From: a bacterium
GTDB taxonomy: Bacteria; T1Sed10-126
Length of the DNA: 11,101 nt
Direction of reading: 5' to 3'
NCBI GenBank assembly: GCA_003557545.1
Contig: PWOD01000226.1
Span: 1-11,101 of the forward strand
Shown: positions 1-6,441 of the stretch, one piece after another
How positions within the stretch are numbered: position 1 is the stretch's first letter
How the letters are laid out: each line of letters starts with the position of its first letter
Notes under the pieces: model-generated
What the model saw: the letters and a program-made list of their open reading frames with translations, nothing else
What the model was told of the DNA's origin: nothing
Databases searched by the model: none
Made by a program: the position numbers and the translations under genes

Positions 1-47
1 ATGAGCAGCAAATCACGCCTGTAAGCTTCTCCCGCTTTCGTCCCATA

Positions 48-70
48 CTTGAAGATATCGTCGCTTCAAG
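48..70. repeat. Perfect 7-bp inverted repeat over the promoter, candidate operator
   Basis: CTTGAAG (48-54) and CTTCAAG (64-70) are exact reverse complements separated by 9 bases. The left arm covers the -35 hexamer and the right arm lies just before the -10 box, a position typical of a repressor operator. Centre-to-centre spacing is 16 bases. A hairpin role in RNA is less likely because no T-run follows. The binding protein is unknown, and a 7-bp dyad could arise by chance. Confidence 0.35.
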
Positions 71-77
71 TTATATT
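49..77 (+). promoter_or_regulatory. Candidate sigma70-type promoter for the molybdenum hydroxylase operon
   Basis: TTGAAG at 49-54 and TATATT at 72-77 are separated by exactly 17 bases. They match the -35 (TTGACA) and -10 (TATAAT) consensus at 4/6 and 5/6 positions. A start near base 84 would give a leader of about 45 bases before the ATG at 130. A second -10-like TAAAAT (85-90) lacks a well-spaced -35. This is assigned by pattern only. Confidence 0.45.
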
Positions 78-129
78 AATAGGCTAAAATCAGTTATGTC
101 TTTGTCTAAATTCATTGAAAAGGTGATCG

Positions 130-951
130 ATGAACATGCACACCGACTTCAGCTATTTTGCTCCGGGAACAGTTCCCGAGCTCCATCAACTTCTTCAACA
201 ACAATCAAAATCTACTGAGCTGCTGGCCGGTGGAACCGATCTGCTGGTCGATATAAGGGCTGGCCGAAAATCTCCCGACAGGATAATTGATATAAAACAG
301 ATAGAAGCTTTTAAAACAGTTGATTACAGTCCTGATAAAGGGTTAATCATCGGGGCATCTGTCAGTTGTTCTGAATTAATAGAGAATACCACTATCCAAA
401 AACATTATCCTCTACTGGTAGAAGCCGCTGCGGATCTGGCATCAGCCCAACTTCGTAACCGGGCAACAATTGTCGGAAACCTCTGCAACGCCTCCCCCTG
501 TGGGGACATGTCCCGGGCTCTGCTCTGCCTCGATGCCAGCCTTGAAATAAGCTCTGCTGACAGCCGGCGTTCAGTCCCCTTGAACGATTTCATCACCGGT
601 GTTAAAACTACTGTTCTGACGGAAAACGAACTGGTCGAACAGATCCGCGTACCGGCGGCCATGGCTGACCTCCCCGCTGGTAACCGAAAACTCAAGAGAA
701 TAAAAGGTCACGACCTTTCGCTGGCCAGCGTATCGATGGTCAGATCGAACGACAAATTACGTATTGCAATCGGTTCCTGCAGCATAACTCCAGTTTTACT
801 GCCGGAATTCCCGGTCACCGTAGATCTGGAAGAAATCTATGCCCAGACCGACAAACTAATCTCCCCGATAGATGATGTAAGATGCACTGCTGATTATCGA
901 AAATTCATGGTCAACAACTACATCAAACAGCTGTACCATCAATTAACTTAA
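130..951 (+). CDS. Molybdenum hydroxylase FAD-binding subunit (CoxM/XdhB type)
   Basis: FAD subunit (273 aa) of a xanthine dehydrogenase / CO dehydrogenase family molybdenum hydroxylase. It takes electrons from the [2Fe-2S] subunit and passes them to NAD+ or another acceptor in the cytoplasm. The N-terminal FAD domain shows AGGTDLL (residues 33-39), GASVSCSELI (75-84), and the flavin-loop motif ATIVGN followed by NASPCGD (112-126). The C-terminal part, with IGSCSITPVLLPE and a closing DVRCTADYRKFMVNN, fits the CO dehydrogenase flavoprotein C-terminal domain. Length is normal for stand-alone subunits (about 270-290 aa). The start at 130 has AAAGGTG five bases upstream; an in-frame ATG at 136 is a weaker alternative. 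It is first in an operon with the FeS (34-base gap) and Mo subunits. The family is certain, the acceptor and substrate are not. Confidence 0.93.
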   Translation: MNMHTDFSYFAPGTVPELHQLLQQQSKSTELLAGGTDLLVDIRAGRKSPDRIIDIKQIEAFKTVDYSPDKGLIIGASVSCSELIENTTIQKHYPLLVEAAADLASAQLRNRATIVGNLCNASPCGDMSRALLCLDASLEISSADSRRSVPLNDFITGVKTTVLTENELVEQIRVPAAMADLPAGNRKLKRIKGHDLSLASVSMVRSNDKLRIAIGSCSITPVLLPEFPVTVDLEEIYAQTDKLISPIDDVRCTADYRKFMVNNYIKQLYHQLT

Positions 952-985
952 AGAGCTTTTCTATTAACTAATTCTGGAGGCTACC

Positions 986-1471
986 ATGGAAATCAGTTTA
1001 ACTATTAATGGAAAAAATTATCAACGTGAAGTTGACGAAACTAAAAATCTTCTGCATTTTCTTCGAGAAGATCTTGGGCTTACCGGCACCAAAGAAGGTT
1101 GTGGAGCTGGGGAATGTGGTGCCTGCTCAGTTTTGTTAAACGGACGACCAGTAAACTCCTGTCTTGTTCTGGCAGTTGAAGCCAACAACTGTGAGATCAG
1201 GACGGTCGAAGGTGAAGCTGTGAACGGAGAACTTTCCGACCTCCAAAAAGCACTTCATAAACATCACGCGGTTCAATGTGGCTTTTGCACTCCCGGAATG
1301 ATTATTTCGATCCGGGCGCTGTTAGAAAAAAATCCCCAACCGGATGAACCCGAGATAAAACAGGCTATTGAAGGTAACCTATGCCGGTGCACCGGCTATA
1401 AACAGATAATTGAAGCTGTGCTGGATCTTACCGGACAACTCGATCAGAAAGAGGAGTTAACCCATGCGTGA
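986..1471 (+). CDS. Molybdenum hydroxylase [2Fe-2S] subunit (CoxS/XdhC type)
   Basis: Small iron-sulfur subunit (161 aa) that relays electrons from the molybdopterin centre to FAD through two [2Fe-2S] clusters. The N-terminal ferredoxin-like domain carries C39, C44, C47 and C59 (GCGAGECGAC, then NSC). The C-terminal helical domain carries C98 and C101 in QCGFCTPGM and C133 and C135 in NLCRCTGY, the cluster next to the Mo cofactor. All eight ligands are present and the length is typical. Note that in E. coli this subunit is named XdhC, a name also used elsewhere for an unrelated maturation factor. A strong GGAGG (976-980) lies five bases before the ATG. The 3' end overlaps the Mo subunit gene by 8 bases, which points to translational coupling and equal stoichiometry. 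Confidence 0.96.
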   Translation: MEISLTINGKNYQREVDETKNLLHFLREDLGLTGTKEGCGAGECGACSVLLNGRPVNSCLVLAVEANNCEIRTVEGEAVNGELSDLQKALHKHHAVQCGFCTPGMIISIRALLEKNPQPDEPEIKQAIEGNLCRCTGYKQIIEAVLDLTGQLDQKEELTHA

Positions 1472-3860
1472 AAATATTCCTGACGATCAACTTCGTTATG
1501 TAGGCAAAGAAACGGACCGTGTTGATAGTATAGAAAAACTCACGGGAAAAGCCCGTTATACCGGTGATCTGAGATTTCCCGGACTACTCCATGCAGCAGT
1601 CAAACGCAGTCCACACGCCCGCGCCAGGATTCTCAATATCGACATCTCAGCTGCTGAAAAAATGGCCGGTGTCCATGCGGTATTGACCGGCAAAGAGCTC
1701 AACTACAAACTTGGTCTCTATCTTGTCGACAAGGATGTTCTGGCCCGAGATATGGTCCGCCATCACGGTGAAGCGGTTGCTGCTGTTGCTGCTGAAACTC
1801 CCAAATTGGCCCGGCAGGCGCTGGATAAAATCAAGGTAGAATATCAGGTTGAAACACCGGTCCTGGATGCACTTGAAGCCATGCAGGATAATTCCCGCCT
1901 GGTCCACCCCGGGCTTGATGAATATGATTATTTTAAACCGGCCTTCACTCCACAACCAGGGACAAATATAGCTAATCAGACTAAAATTCGTAAAGGGGAT
2001 ATCGACCGCGGTTTTTCTGAGGCCGACCATATTTTCGAACGTGAATACACTAATCCCAACGTTCAGCATGTTCCCATGGAAACCCACGTGGCTGTGGCCA
2101 GCTGGAAAGAGGCCGGAAAACTTGATGTAAGCACCTCCTGCCAGTCACCTTTCACTGTCAGAAACCTGCTCTGCGTTGCTTTCAACCTTTCACATAAAGA
2201 TGTCCATGTAGAAGTTCCCTACGTTGGGGGAGGATTTGGCGGAAAAGCCGGTATCGGTGTTGAACCACTGGCTGCCTGTCTTTCTAAGAAAGCTAACGGC
2301 CAGCCGGTAAAGCTGGAAGCAAGCCGGGAAGAGGAGTTCAGTCTTCTCCCCTGTCGCTGCGGACTAACTTATCAGATTAAAACCGGTGTTTCTAACGATG
2401 GCAAGATTATTGCCCAAAAGATGACAATGATCTGGGATTCCGGCGCTTACGCTGATTATGCTGTCAACGTCACCCGCGCATCCTCCTACTCAGCTTCCGG
2501 CCCCTATGAGATTCCTAACGCCCATGTTGACGGCTATACGGTTTACACTAACAAACCCTACGGGACAGCTTACCGGGGTTTTGGACACGTTGAATTCTCC
2601 TGGGGGATGGAACGTCATATGGATTATATGGCCGAAAGGCTGGGAATCGACCCTCTGGAGTTTCGACTGCGTAACGCTCTCAAACCGGGCTCTTTAACTC
2701 TAACCGGAGAAAAGATTCTACCCAGCACAGGTAATGTAACCGCCTGTATGGAAGCTGCTGCCGAAGCGATCAACTACGGCGAGCTGACCGAAGAGGAGCG
2801 GGCCCGGGAGAAACGAACAGGACGAAAGATTGCTAAATCTGTTTCCGCCCTCCACAAGGCCCCGGCTATGCCCTCCTTCACTGCGACTGCAGCCGAACTG
2901 CGAATGAACGAGGACGGTTCGATTAACGCTGATCTATCGCTGACTGAATATGGCCAGGGAACCTACACTGCCCTCACCCAGATCATTGCTGAAGAACTAA
3001 AATTTCCACCGGAAAAAATTCATCTAAGTATTAAAGGGGATACAGAAAAAGCCCCCTATGACTGGCAAACAGTTGCTTCTAAAGGACTTTTAATGTCAGG
3101 TAACGCCTGTATAAAAGCCGTTCAGGATCTGCTTGACAGAGCTTACAACGACGCTGCCCAGGTCCTCAGGGCCGACCCCTGTGACCTTGACCATGACGCA
3201 GATAAAATCTTTATTAAACATCATCCTGATGAGAACGTCAGTTTTTCCGATCTGGCCGTCGGTTACGCACTCCCCAACGGCCAGGGGATCGGCGGACCCT
3301 TGATCGGACTTGGTCGTTATATGGCCCAGGGACTGACAAACCTTGACAAAGAAACCGGCCAGGGTCTACCAGCCCTCGACTGGACCTACGGATCTCACGG
3401 GGTCGTCCTCGAGGTTGACCTGGAAACAGGTGAGTTCGATATCATCCAGGTTGCCTCCGCCTTTGATGTGGGCAAAACAATCAACCCCCAGGCCGTTCGG
3501 GGTCAGGTGATCGGTGGTATGATCCAGGGGCTTGGAACTGCCCTCTGTGAAGGTTATGCCTACGACTCCGAGGGTCACCTGTTGAACCCCTCATTTACTG
3601 ACAATAAGATACCGACAGCCAAAGATATCCCTGAAAAGATCGAAGGAATTGTTGTGGAAACACCACAAATCGACGGACCTTATGGTGCCCGGGGTGTTGG
3701 TGAACATTCTATGATCGCCCTCTGTGGTGCCATAGGCAATGCCATTTATTGGGCCTCTGGAGCCGATCTGACCCACATGCCGATACGGCACGAGGATGTC
3801 TGGTGGGCCCTGCACAATACCGACAAAGACCGGCAGAGAGCTCGCTACTCCATCTGCTAA
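1464..3860 (+). CDS. Molybdenum hydroxylase molybdopterin-binding catalytic subunit (XDH/aldehyde oxidase family)
   Basis: Catalytic subunit (798 aa) that holds the molybdopterin cofactor and hydroxylates a C-H group of a heterocycle or aldehyde using water. The N-terminal 'hammerhead' domain runs about residues 20-130 (RVDSIEKLTGKARYTGD, then HHGEAVAAVAAET). The cofactor-binding domain follows, with VGGGFGGKAG at 254-263, TAYRGFGH at 368-375, EYGQG at 495-499 and DGPYGARGVGEHSM at 737-750. E747 in GARGVGE is the expected catalytic glutamate. The loop AYRGFG resembles xanthine dehydrogenases and aldehyde oxidases (AFRGFG) and lacks the AYRCSFR loop of true CO dehydrogenase, so CO oxidation is unlikely. 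GAGGAG at 1451-1456 precedes the ATG, which overlaps the FeS gene. The neighbouring DUF2877 gene hints at purine or ureide breakdown; nicotinate-, purine- or aldehyde-type substrates remain possible. No cofactor maturation gene is visible. Confidence 0.94.
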   Translation: MRENIPDDQLRYVGKETDRVDSIEKLTGKARYTGDLRFPGLLHAAVKRSPHARARILNIDISAAEKMAGVHAVLTGKELNYKLGLYLVDKDVLARDMVRHHGEAVAAVAAETPKLARQALDKIKVEYQVETPVLDALEAMQDNSRLVHPGLDEYDYFKPAFTPQPGTNIANQTKIRKGDIDRGFSEADHIFEREYTNPNVQHVPMETHVAVASWKEAGKLDVSTSCQSPFTVRNLLCVAFNLSHKDVHVEVPYVGGGFGGKAGIGVEPLAACLSKKANGQPVKLEASREEEFSLLPCRCGLTYQIKTGVSNDGKIIAQKMTMIWDSGAYADYAVNVTRASSYSASGPYEIPNAHVDGYTVYTNKPYGTAYRGFGHVEFSWGMERHMDYMAERLGIDPLEFRLRNALKPGSLTLTGEKILPSTGNVTACMEAAAEAINYGELTEEERAREKRTGRKIAKSVSALHKAPAMPSFTATAAELRMNEDGSINADLSLTEYGQGTYTALTQIIAEELKFPPEKIHLSIKGDTEKAPYDWQTVASKGLLMSGNACIKAVQDLLDRAYNDAAQVLRADPCDLDHDADKIFIKHHPDENVSFSDLAVGYALPNGQGIGGPLIGLGRYMAQGLTNLDKETGQGLPALDWTYGSHGVVLEVDLETGEFDIIQVASAFDVGKTINPQAVRGQVIGGMIQGLGTALCEGYAYDSEGHLLNPSFTDNKIPTAKDIPEKIEGIVVETPQIDGPYGARGVGEHSMIALCGAIGNAIYWASGADLTHMPIRHEDVWWALHNTDKDRQRARYSIC

Positions 3861-3866
3861 TTTTTT
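3833..3866 (+). terminator. Candidate intrinsic terminator inside the end of the Mo subunit gene
   Basis: GCAGA (3833-3837) pairs with TCTGC (3853-3857), and GAG (3838-3840) can add pairing with CTC (3848-3850) across a 2-base bulge. TAATTTTTT follows directly, including the stop codon and a run of six T. The stem is short and imperfect, so termination is probably partial. It would lower expression of the DUF2877 gene relative to the enzyme subunits. Confidence 0.35.
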
Positions 3867-3916
3867 CCGGTTTGTCAGAGCTCGAACTGTCCAGCTACCG
3901 GCCCCTTAATCCTCTT

Positions 3917-3933
3917 GAGGAGGTCAGACTATC
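3917..3933 (+). promoter_or_regulatory. Strong ribosome binding site followed by a non-standard ATC start
   Basis: GAGGAGGT (3917-3924) is a near-perfect Shine-Dalgarno sequence. Six bases later, where an ATG is expected, the sequence reads ATC (3931-3933) and then AACCCCATTCTC in the DUF2877 frame. No ATG, GTG or TTG occurs in this frame between the in-frame TGA (3916-3918) and the TTG at 4075. CCTC at 3911-3914 could pair with GAGG at 3920-3923 and mask the site. Confidence 0.6.
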
Positions 3934-4737
3934 AACCCCATTCTCGCTGTCCGTGATGATTTTTTACTGGCCGGTACAACTCCGCTAAACGGTCATGTTG
4001 CCGGGGTTTTTAACAGCTCGGTTGATCTGAAATTTGGCGACTATCTGGTCAACCTCAACTCTGACTATCGAGCTTTGAATCCCCTCGGTATAGTTACACC
4101 CAAAAGATTATTAAGCCTGATTAAACCAGGCGCTACCGCCCGGATCGGCCCCGACTTTCTTCTTATCAAACAGCGACGTTTCACTCTGCAAATGGCCTTT
4201 ACTCCACCGCCACGGGGAAGCTGTCGACAGCTTCAACTATCCCCTCTAAGGCAGGCACTTGGATTACTTGCCCGGAAAAGTCTGATCAGCAGACAGTTAT
4301 TAATTCCGGCGGAATCAGCCGCTGACAGAAGCAGTCTGCCCCTTGAAACAATCCTTAAACAACTCCGGCAGGGCCAGCTTGATCTACTCGATTATCTGGA
4401 CTACTTCGGCAGCGGCCCCGGTCTCACCCCGGCTTTTGATGATTTCTGCTCAGGTCTGCTGTTTGCCACCAGTCGCTTACAATCTCAGCAAATCAAAAAC
4501 TCTGAGAAGCTGTTTGCCAAACTTGCCGGACGAACCACCCTGACCAGTCGCTGGCAGCTTGAATTTGCCCGGCACGGCCAGCTAAATATTGCCTTCGAGC
4601 AACTGTTTGAAAATCTGCTTGCCGGCCAGGCCAAACTCTCGGAATGTCTCGCGGCAGCTCGGTTTGGCCATAGTTCAGGAATTGATCTGCTAACCGGCGT
4701 TCTCCGGGCTGTTGAAGCTATTAGCCGCCCCGAATAA
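3931..4737 (+). CDS. DUF2877 family protein (YlbF/AllH-like), start codon anomalous
   Basis: About 268 aa if read from 3931. DUF2877 family signatures are GSGPGLTPAFDDFCSGLL (pattern GxGxGLTPxxDDxxxG; the usual Gly of 'SGDD' is replaced) and, near the C-terminus, GHSSGIDLLTG. The family includes E. coli YlbF (AllH), which acts with FdrA/AllF and YlbE/AllG in oxamate/carbamoyl transfer during anaerobic allantoin use; its own biochemical role is not well defined. Here it follows a molybdenum hydroxylase, which fits purine or ureide catabolism. The stretch before the first usual start (TTG at 4075) still codes for family-like sequence (NGHVAGVFNSSVDLKFGDYL), so translation should begin near 3931, at ATC after a strong ribosome binding site. 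A sequencing error or point mutation of ATG, or a true rare start, would all explain this. No signal peptide or membrane segment is seen. Confidence 0.8.
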   Translation: MNPILAVRDDFLLAGTTPLNGHVAGVFNSSVDLKFGDYLVNLNSDYRALNPLGIVTPKRLLSLIKPGATARIGPDFLLIKQRRFTLQMAFTPPPRGSCRQLQLSPLRQALGLLARKSLISRQLLIPAESAADRSSLPLETILKQLRQGQLDLLDYLDYFGSGPGLTPAFDDFCSGLLFATSRLQSQQIKNSEKLFAKLAGRTTLTSRWQLEFARHGQLNIAFEQLFENLLAGQAKLSECLAAARFGHSSGIDLLTGVLRAVEAISRPE

Positions 4738-4758
4738 TCAGCGGCCTTTAATTTTTTT
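4724..4758 (+). terminator. Candidate intrinsic terminator after the DUF2877 gene
   Basis: GCCGC (4724-4728) and GCGGC (4741-4745) can form a 5-bp GC-rich stem with a 12-base loop. CTTTAATTTTTTT follows, ending with seven T at 4752-4758. The hairpin contains the DUF2877 stop codon. The stem is short, but the position and T-run fit the end of the hydroxylase operon. Confidence 0.5.
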
Positions 4759-4807
4759 GTTTGCCTTCTACACTGCTGAAAAATCTGGTTTATTAATCAA
4801 AAATCGT

Positions 4808-4831
4808 TATAATCTTTTAGTAAAATATAAT
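4808..4831 (+). promoter_or_regulatory. Tandem TATAAT -10 boxes upstream of the flavodiiron gene
   Basis: Two exact TATAAT hexamers lie at 4808-4813 and 4826-4831 in an AT-rich stretch. Neither has a good TTGACA at 16-18 bases; TGGTTT at 4786-4791 is the nearest weak -35 for the first. Starts would fall near 4820 or 4838, giving leaders of about 70-90 bases. Weak -35 elements would suit activator-dependent control, but this is inferred. Confidence 0.4.
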
Positions 4832-4871
4832 CTTCTGCTCTACGAACTTTTATGTTTTGCAGTAACAAAGC

Positions 4872-4888
4872 TGATGTAAATTTTATCA
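4872..4888. repeat. Imperfect 17-bp dyad just upstream of the flavodiiron start
   Basis: TGAT (4872-4875) and ATCA (4885-4888) are reverse complements flanking an AT-rich core whose middle also pairs (AA/TT), with two mismatched pairs between. It sits 20 bases before the ATG and next to the GAGGG ribosome binding site (4894-4898). It could be a roadblock-type operator for a redox regulator, or chance in AT-rich DNA. Confidence 0.2.
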
Positions 4889-4907
4889 ACTGTGAGGGCT
4901 GGTAAAG

Positions 4908-6101
4908 ATGGTTGAAGAGATTCAATCAAAGCTATTTTATCTTGGTATAAATGATCGACAATCAGATTTTTTTGAAGGGCAATGGCCCCTACCCCATGGC
5001 ATCAGTTACAACTCTTACCTGTTATCGGGGGAAAAAAATATTCTGATCGATGGCGTAGCCCGCAGCGCCACCGAAGAGTGGCTCCAGAAGATCGAACAAA
5101 TCATTCCCATACAGGAACTTGACTATCTGGTGGTCAACCATCTTGAACCTGATCACAGCGGCAGCATCCCTGTTTTACGTCGAATCAACCCTGAGATTCA
5201 ACTGATTGGCACCGATAAGACGGCGGAGATGCTGAAAAAATTCTACTCGATTAACAGCGGAGTCAAACTGGTAAAATCCGGCCAGACCCTGCAGATTGGC
5301 GACCATAAGCTCAGTTTTTATCCTGTTCCCTTTGTCCACTGGCCTGAATCAATGGTCACCTACTGTCCGGAGCGCAAACTACTTTTTTCGAATGATATTT
5401 TTGGTTCTTATGGTTCACTGGAAGGTGGTCTGTTTAACCGAGAAACAGCGCTTCGACACAGGGATTCAGAGCTGCTCCGCTATTTTTCCAACATCATCGG
5501 TTCCTTAACCACACCCGCTTTGAAGGCTCTGGAAAAACTCTCTAAGCTGGAGATTAAAACGGTTGCCCCCTCCCACGGGCCCCTCTGGAAAGAGGATACA
5601 GAACAGCTTTTTAAACTGTACAAAGAGTGGTGCACCATGCAGGGACGGCCCGGTATCACGCTGATTTATGGAACCATGTATGGTTATACTGAACAGCTGA
5701 TGGAGCAGGTGGCAAGAGGTATTGCCAGCGCCGGACTGAAGGATTTTACCGTGATAGATATTGCCCGCACTCACCCCAGTTTTGCGCTGGCTGAGGCCTG
5801 GCGACGCAGGGGGCTGATCATCGGATCACCAACTTATGGCAATGGTCTTTTTCCCCCCGCTCAAAATCTCCTTGAGATGCTCCTGAACAAAGGTCTTGAA
5901 AATCCTGTCGCAGCCTTCTTCGGCTGCCACGGATGGTCCGGCGGGGCGATTAACAAACTCTGTAAAGCCGCCGACAAACTGGACTGGGAACAACCGGTTA
6001 CCCCTGTGAAGTTTTCGGGAGAACCCTCATCGGACGAGCTGAAAAAAGCCTTCTCAATGGGCCAGACAGTGGCCACAAACCGTTCACTGATAGGTGGGTA
6101 A
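4908..6101 (+). CDS. Flavodiiron protein (class A, rubredoxin:oxygen/NO oxidoreductase type)
   Basis: Cytoplasmic enzyme (397 aa) that reduces O2 to water and/or NO to N2O, usually with electrons from rubredoxin, protecting anaerobic metabolism. The N-terminal metallo-beta-lactamase-like domain (about 1-245) has all diiron ligands: H78, E80, D82 in NHLEPDHSGS, H144 in PFVHWPESM, D163 in LFSNDIFGSYG and H223 in APSHGPLW. The C-terminal flavodoxin domain (about 250-395) shows the FMN loops LIYGTMYGYTEQ (252-263), IIGSPTYGNG (304-313) and FFGCHGWSGGAIN (337-349). There is no fused rubredoxin or reductase domain, so it is the two-domain class A form and needs an external donor not visible here. 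The start fits family N-termini (YLGINDRQSDFFEGQWPLPHG), with GAGGG nine bases upstream. Preference for O2 or NO cannot be told from sequence. Its last 18 bases overlap the convergent DUF192 gene. Confidence 0.95.
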   Translation: MVEEIQSKLFYLGINDRQSDFFEGQWPLPHGISYNSYLLSGEKNILIDGVARSATEEWLQKIEQIIPIQELDYLVVNHLEPDHSGSIPVLRRINPEIQLIGTDKTAEMLKKFYSINSGVKLVKSGQTLQIGDHKLSFYPVPFVHWPESMVTYCPERKLLFSNDIFGSYGSLEGGLFNRETALRHRDSELLRYFSNIIGSLTTPALKALEKLSKLEIKTVAPSHGPLWKEDTEQLFKLYKEWCTMQGRPGITLIYGTMYGYTEQLMEQVARGIASAGLKDFTVIDIARTHPSFALAEAWRRRGLIIGSPTYGNGLFPPAQNLLEMLLNKGLENPVAAFFGCHGWSGGAINKLCKAADKLDWEQPVTPVKFSGEPSSDELKKAFSMGQTVATNRSLIGG

Positions 6102-6434
6102 TATCAGCCGGCTGGTAGGCGATAACCGCTCTGGAATTTTCCCGGAAGGCAGTTCGACTGTTCCCCGGGCCTCGGATGTACCATAGATAAATCTAAACGG
6201 TTTAACGTGGGAGTGAGTGGCGATGATTTTACCCGCTTCGCCAAAATAAAGCAGATCAATTGGCCGGCGCATAAACCAGGTATGAATCGCCCCGGTCCGA
6301 GGGAAAATCAGCGCCTTACCCTCCTCAATCCCCCCGGCGGGCAGAGCGCCCAGCAGCCGGCTAAAAAAACTATCACAGACTATCACACGGTCGGCCAGGA
6401 GATAACGCTCATCCGAATCGATCAGATAAAGCAT
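6084..6434 (-). CDS. DUF192 (COG1430) family small protein at the end of the Tad operon
   Basis: A 116-aa protein of the DUF192 family, whose function is unknown. Recognisable family features are SRLLGALPAGGIEEGKALIFP (25-45, equivalent to the family's 'RxxGLM ... EGMLF'), IHTWFMRRPIDLLYFGEAGKII (50-71, equivalent to 'FWMKNTxIPLDIxFxDxxGxI') and ARGTVELPSGKIPE (89-102, equivalent to 'YVLELPAG'). Many relatives carry a secretion signal; none is visible here, so it is probably cytoplasmic. The frame extends open to 6842, but that part is antisense-frame shadow of the TadG-like gene. The ATG at 6434 is the only sensible start, 7 bases after the TadG-like stop. It has no clear ribosome binding site, so translational coupling is likely. 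The 3' end overlaps the flavodiiron gene. A role in Tad pilus assembly is inferred from position only. Confidence 0.82.
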   Translation of the reverse strand: MLYLIDSDERYLLADRVIVCDSFFSRLLGALPAGGIEEGKALIFPRTGAIHTWFMRRPIDLLYFGEAGKIIATHSHVKPFRFIYGTSEARGTVELPSGKIPERLSPTSRLILPTYQ

Positions 6435-6441
6435 AGAATCG

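Larger units (their letters stand above)
1..129. other. Intergenic region / window edge upstream of the molybdenum hydroxylase operon
   Basis: No gene can be supported here. A short frame beginning at base 1 (ATG, stop at 22-24) could be the tail of an upstream + strand gene, but only seven codons are visible. A second + frame stays open from base 3 into the FAD subunit gene (stop near 217-219), but it would overlap that gene by about 90 bases. On the - strand an ATG at 46 opens a frame running off the left edge, with no ribosome binding site. The stretch from about 48 on looks like regulatory DNA, with a promoter-like pair and an inverted repeat, both listed separately. Confidence 0.5.

Noticed and set aside
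1-46. Divergent - strand gene starting at 46 (MGRKREKLTGVICCS...), vaguely like the start of a nucleotidyltransferase
   Set aside because: Only fifteen codons are visible, there is no ribosome binding site, and the resemblance is too slight to claim.
3-219. A + strand frame open from the left edge into the FAD subunit gene, with protein-like text around RFRPILEDIVASSYINRL
   Set aside because: It would overlap the well-supported FAD subunit gene by about 90 bases, its second half is plainly a shadow of that gene, and I recognise no family.
1647-2087. Long antisense frame within the Mo subunit gene, and similar frames elsewhere
   Set aside because: They lie opposite clear family genes, have no ribosome binding sites and show no recognisable domains.
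1464-3860. Aerobic CO dehydrogenase large subunit (CoxL)
   Set aside because: The active-site loop reads AYRGFG rather than the AYRCSFR of form I CoxL, so the wider XDH/aldehyde oxidase family is the safer call.
4075-4737. TTG at 4075 as the start of the DUF2877 gene
   Set aside because: It would remove about 48 residues of family-like N-terminal sequence and has no good ribosome binding site, whereas GAGGAGGT sits at 3917.
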